Of a stretch of 11,009 nucleotides of DNA, positions 9,383 to 11,009 are shown in pieces (the stretch's first letter is position 1; each line of letters starts with the position of its first letter). The stretch covers positions 1 to 11,009 of the forward strand of contig JBGPBV010000194.1 of the NCBI GenBank assembly GCA_041481445.1, given 5' to 3'. A model generated the notes under the pieces. The model searched no databases. It worked only from the letters and a program-made list of their open reading frames with translations, and had not been told where the DNA came from. This stretch comes from AA29 sp041481445 (GTDB lineage Bacteria > Acidobacteriota > Vicinamibacteria > Fen-336). Position numbers and translations under genes: made by a program.

Positions 9383-9390
9383 CCTCTCCT
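9383..9390 (-). promoter_or_regulatory. Shine-Dalgarno site deciding the GTG start of the kinase
   Basis: On the minus strand AGGAGAGG lies just before the GTG at 9379, with 6 nt between AGGAG and the start codon. The alternative ATG at 9442 is preceded by CTTAGA-type sequence with no such site. This supports an 890-residue protein rather than the longest open frame of 961 residues. Confidence 0.7.
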
Positions 9391-9621
9391 GGAGGGATTC
9401 GTCTCCCTTCGAGGCCGCCCGCGCGTGGCGGGTGGCCTCCATTCTAAGGCGAGCTGCCGGCCATTCTGGCCCCGACGGACGCTCGACTCGCCGCGCCCTG
9501 ACGCGCCCGGGCCGGACGCCTTCCATTGCGGCGTCCTCCCCCGCGTTCCGCAGTGATTCGCAAAGAGGCCTTGACGCGACAAAAGCCGCCATTTCCGGGC
9601 AAACTTTTTTCGTCGACTATG

Positions 9622-9650
9622 TTGACACCTCAAGCTGAGTAGCCTAATTT
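9622..9650 (+). promoter_or_regulatory. Sigma70-type promoter of the poly-HAMP gene
   Basis: A perfect -35 box TTGACA (9622-9627) is followed after exactly 17 nt by TAATTT (9645-9650), which keeps the key T1, A2 and T6 of the -10 consensus. The predicted transcript start is near 9657, giving a leader of about 32 nt before the ATG at 9689. It lies in the only AT-rich patch of the window. Within the spacer CTCA-AGC-TGAG (9629-9639) is a short inverted repeat that could be an operator. Confidence 0.65.
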
Positions 9651-9676
9651 TTGATAGTAAATGTCGGATCGCTTCC

Positions 9677-9683
9677 AGGGGAG
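9677..9683 (+). promoter_or_regulatory. Shine-Dalgarno site of the poly-HAMP gene
   Basis: AGGGGAG ends 5 nt before the ATG at 9689. A second ATG at 9684 overlaps in another frame and would be only one base from this site, so 9689 is the start. It opens the long frame that runs to the window end. Confidence 0.75.
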
Positions 9684-9688
9684 ATGAG

Positions 9689-11009
9689 ATGGCCAACGTA
9701 ACGCCTCCGACGAACGGTCAGGAGCGCGGCGGCGCCCGTCGCCGCCGCGGTCCGGGCATGCCTCCGACGGAGCCGTTCGATCCGCGCCTGCTGCTCCGCG
9801 CCCTCACGGCGTTCCGTCGCGGCGATTTCACCGTGCGCCTGCCCGACGAGTGGACGGGTCTCGGCGGGAAGATCGCGGATGCCTTCAACGACGTCATCGA
9901 CCTGAACCGGCGGATGGCGCGCGAGCTCGATCGGCTCAGCCGCGTGGTGGGCAAGCAGGGCAAGATCGCCGAGCGCGGCACCCTCGGCGACGCTCCCGGG
10001 GAGTGGGGCTCCGCCATGGGGTGCGTGAACGCGCTCATCGCCGACCTTGCCTATCCCCTCAGCGAGACCTCGCGGGTCATAGGGGCGGTGGCCAAGGGAG
10101 ATCTCTCGCAGGCGATGGCGGTCCAGATGGACGGCCGCGAGCTCGAAGGCGAGTTCCTCCGGACGGCGCGCACCGTGAACACGATGGTCGAGCAGCTCGG
10201 CTCGTTCGCCTCCGAGGTCACGCGCGTGGCCCGCGAGGTCGGGACGGAAGGCAAGCTCGGCGGGCAGGCCAAGGTCAAGGCGGTGGCCGGCACCTGGAAG
10301 GACCTGACGGATTCCGTCAACTCCATGGCCTCGAACCTCACGGCGCAGGTCCGCAACATCGCCGCCGTGACCACCGCCGTCGCCGGCGGCGACCTCTCGA
10401 AGAAGATCACCGTCGACGTCAAGGGCGAGATCCTGGAGCTGAAGGACACCATCAACACGATGGTGGACCAGCTCCGCTCGTTCGCCTCCGAAGTCACGCG
10501 CGTCGCGCGCGAGGTGGGCACGGAAGGCGAGCTCGGCGGCCAGGCCGACGTCAAGGGCGTGGCCGGCACCTGGAAGGACCTCACCGACTCCGTCAACTCC
10601 ATGGCCTCCAACCTCACCGGCCAGGTCCGCAACATCGCGGAAGTCACCACCGCCGTCGCCAACGGGGACCTGTCCAAGAAGATCACCGTCGACGTGCGGG
10701 GCGAGATCGCCGAGCTCAAGAACACGGTCAACACGATGGTGGACCAGCTCAACTCCTTCGCCTCCGAGGTCACGCGCGTGGCCCGCGAGGTGGGCACGGA
10801 AGGCAAGCTGGGCGGCCAGGCCGACGTCAAGGGCGTGGCCGGCACCTGGAAGGACCTGACGGACAGCGTCAACTCGATGGCCTCCAACCTCACCGGCCAG
10901 GTCCGCAACATCGCCGCCGTGACCATCGCCGTCGCGGGCGGCGACCTCAGCAAGAAGATCACCGTGGACGTCCGCGGCGAGATCCTCGAGCTGAAGAACA
11001 CCGTCAACA
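9689..11009 (+). CDS. Soluble poly-HAMP signalling protein, probably a Nik1/Os-1-like (group III) hybrid histidine kinase, 3'-truncated
   Basis: The frame starts at an ATG with a good ribosome site and stays open for 440 codons to the window end. There is no signal peptide or membrane helix, so the protein should be cytosolic. After a polar, arginine-rich start (1-30) comes a HAMP-like segment with RGDFTVRLP (from about 43), then a divergent HAMP unit with KGDLS (136-140), then three highly similar 92-residue units beginning SFASEVTRVAREVGTEG at 172, 264 and 356. Each unit carries GTWKDLTDSVN, then VAxGDLSKKITVDV-x-GEI (GDLS from 234, 326 and 418) and NTMVDQL; the third is cut by the window edge. 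Such arrays are typical of Nik1/Os-1-type kinases, where they relay conformational change to HisKA/HATPase and receiver domains, as in fungal osmosensing. Those output domains are not in view, so 'histidine kinase' is inferred. An alternative is another poly-HAMP regulator with GAF or phosphatase output. Confidence 0.9.
   Translation, partial: MANVTPPTNGQERGGARRRRGPGMPPTEPFDPRLLLRALTAFRRGDFTVRLPDEWTGLGGKIADAFNDVIDLNRRMARELDRLSRVVGKQGKIAERGTLGDAPGEWGSAMGCVNALIADLAYPLSETSRVIGAVAKGDLSQAMAVQMDGRELEGEFLRTARTVNTMVEQLGSFASEVTRVAREVGTEGKLGGQAKVKAVAGTWKDLTDSVNSMASNLTAQVRNIAAVTTAVAGGDLSKKITVDVKGEILELKDTINTMVDQLRSFASEVTRVAREVGTEGELGGQADVKGVAGTWKDLTDSVNSMASNLTGQVRNIAEVTTAVANGDLSKKITVDVRGEIAELKNTVNTMVDQLNSFASEVTRVAREVGTEGKLGGQADVKGVAGTWKDLTDSVNSMASNLTGQVRNIAAVTIAVAGGDLSKKITVDVRGEILELKNTVN
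10202..11009 (+). repeat. Tandem 276-bp intragenic repeats encoding 92-residue HAMP units
   Basis: Three units run head to tail at 10202-10477, 10478-10753 and 10754 onward, the last cut by the window edge. The period is exactly 276 bp. Units two and three share a 47-bp perfect match (10535-10581 and 10811-10857) and a 38-bp perfect match (10601-10638 and 10877-10914). Much of the rest differs only at third positions. The unit before 10202 matches in protein but is strongly diverged and longer by about five residues in one loop. Confidence 0.92.

Larger units (their letters stand above)
9380..9688. other. Divergent intergenic control region (309 bp)
   Basis: This stretch separates the kinase start (leftward) from the poly-HAMP gene start (rightward). 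Roughly 9380-9590 is GC-rich like coding DNA and would be the leader of the kinase messenger. About 9598-9665 is sharply AT-rich for this genome and holds the rightward promoter. I saw no convincing leftward -35/-10 pair; a start of the kinase transcript within the AT-rich patch is likely but not located. No small gene with a good ribosome site was seen. Confidence 0.6.

Noticed and set aside
7889..9556. A 555-codon open frame on the plus strand opposite the kinase
   Set aside because: It is the complement of a complete kinase domain with all catalytic motifs; the opposite reading has no recognisable domain.
10051..11007. A 318-codon repetitive open frame on the minus strand at the window end
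   Set aside because: Its repeats merely mirror the 276-bp HAMP units of the plus-strand gene; the plus-strand reading has a promoter, a ribosome site and strong family motifs.
10202..11009. Tandem repeats as a CRISPR array or a mobile-element repeat
   Set aside because: The repeats are 276 bp, contiguous without spacers, keep the reading frame exactly and encode HAMP units.

Overview
The window is about 70% GC by eye, with dense, long, mostly one-frame coding. It suggests a GC-rich soil-type bacterium. The combination of a large cyclic beta-1,2-glucan synthase, a membrane Ser/Thr kinase with TolB-like and TPR sensor regions, and a soluble poly-HAMP signalling protein fits groups such as Rokubacteria/Methylomirabilota, Acidobacteriota or Myxococcota. 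No rRNA or other taxonomic marker is present, so this placement is a guess.

Layout: (1) Positions 2-6178 (+) hold the 3' two thirds or so of a giant cyclic beta-1,2-glucan synthase (NdvB/ChvB/Cgs family). The end of its membrane region, the central glycoamylase-like (cyclisation) domain and the C-terminal GH94 phosphorylase module are visible. The N-terminal GT84 glycosyltransferase would lie upstream. (2) Positions 6239-6673 (+) encode a small 144-residue beta-rich protein of unknown function, 60 bp downstream and probably on the same transcript. (3) Positions 6707-9379 (-) encode a complete membrane-bound Ser/Thr kinase of 890 residues: cytoplasmic kinase, one membrane segment, TolB/FlgO-like domain, TPR array. 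It converges on gene 2 with a 33-bp gap. (4) Positions 9380-9688 are a divergent intergenic region with an AT-rich patch carrying a good sigma70-type promoter. (5) Positions 9689-11009 (+) hold the start of a cytosolic poly-HAMP protein made of near-identical 92-residue (276-bp) units. It resembles the sensor half of Nik1/Os-1-type (group III) hybrid histidine kinases and runs off the window, so it has no stop codon here.

Possible common theme: cyclic beta-1,2-glucans are periplasmic osmoregulated glucans, and soluble poly-HAMP kinases of the Nik1 type are known osmosensors in fungi. The kinase between them has a large extracytoplasmic region suited to sensing the envelope. A cell-envelope or osmotic-adaptation neighbourhood is therefore plausible, but the three transcription units are oriented separately and nothing in the sequence proves a functional link. 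I found no CRISPR array, insertion sequence, tRNA, rRNA, phage or defence gene. I see no clearly new system; the most notable structures are the intragenic HAMP repeats and the divergent control region.
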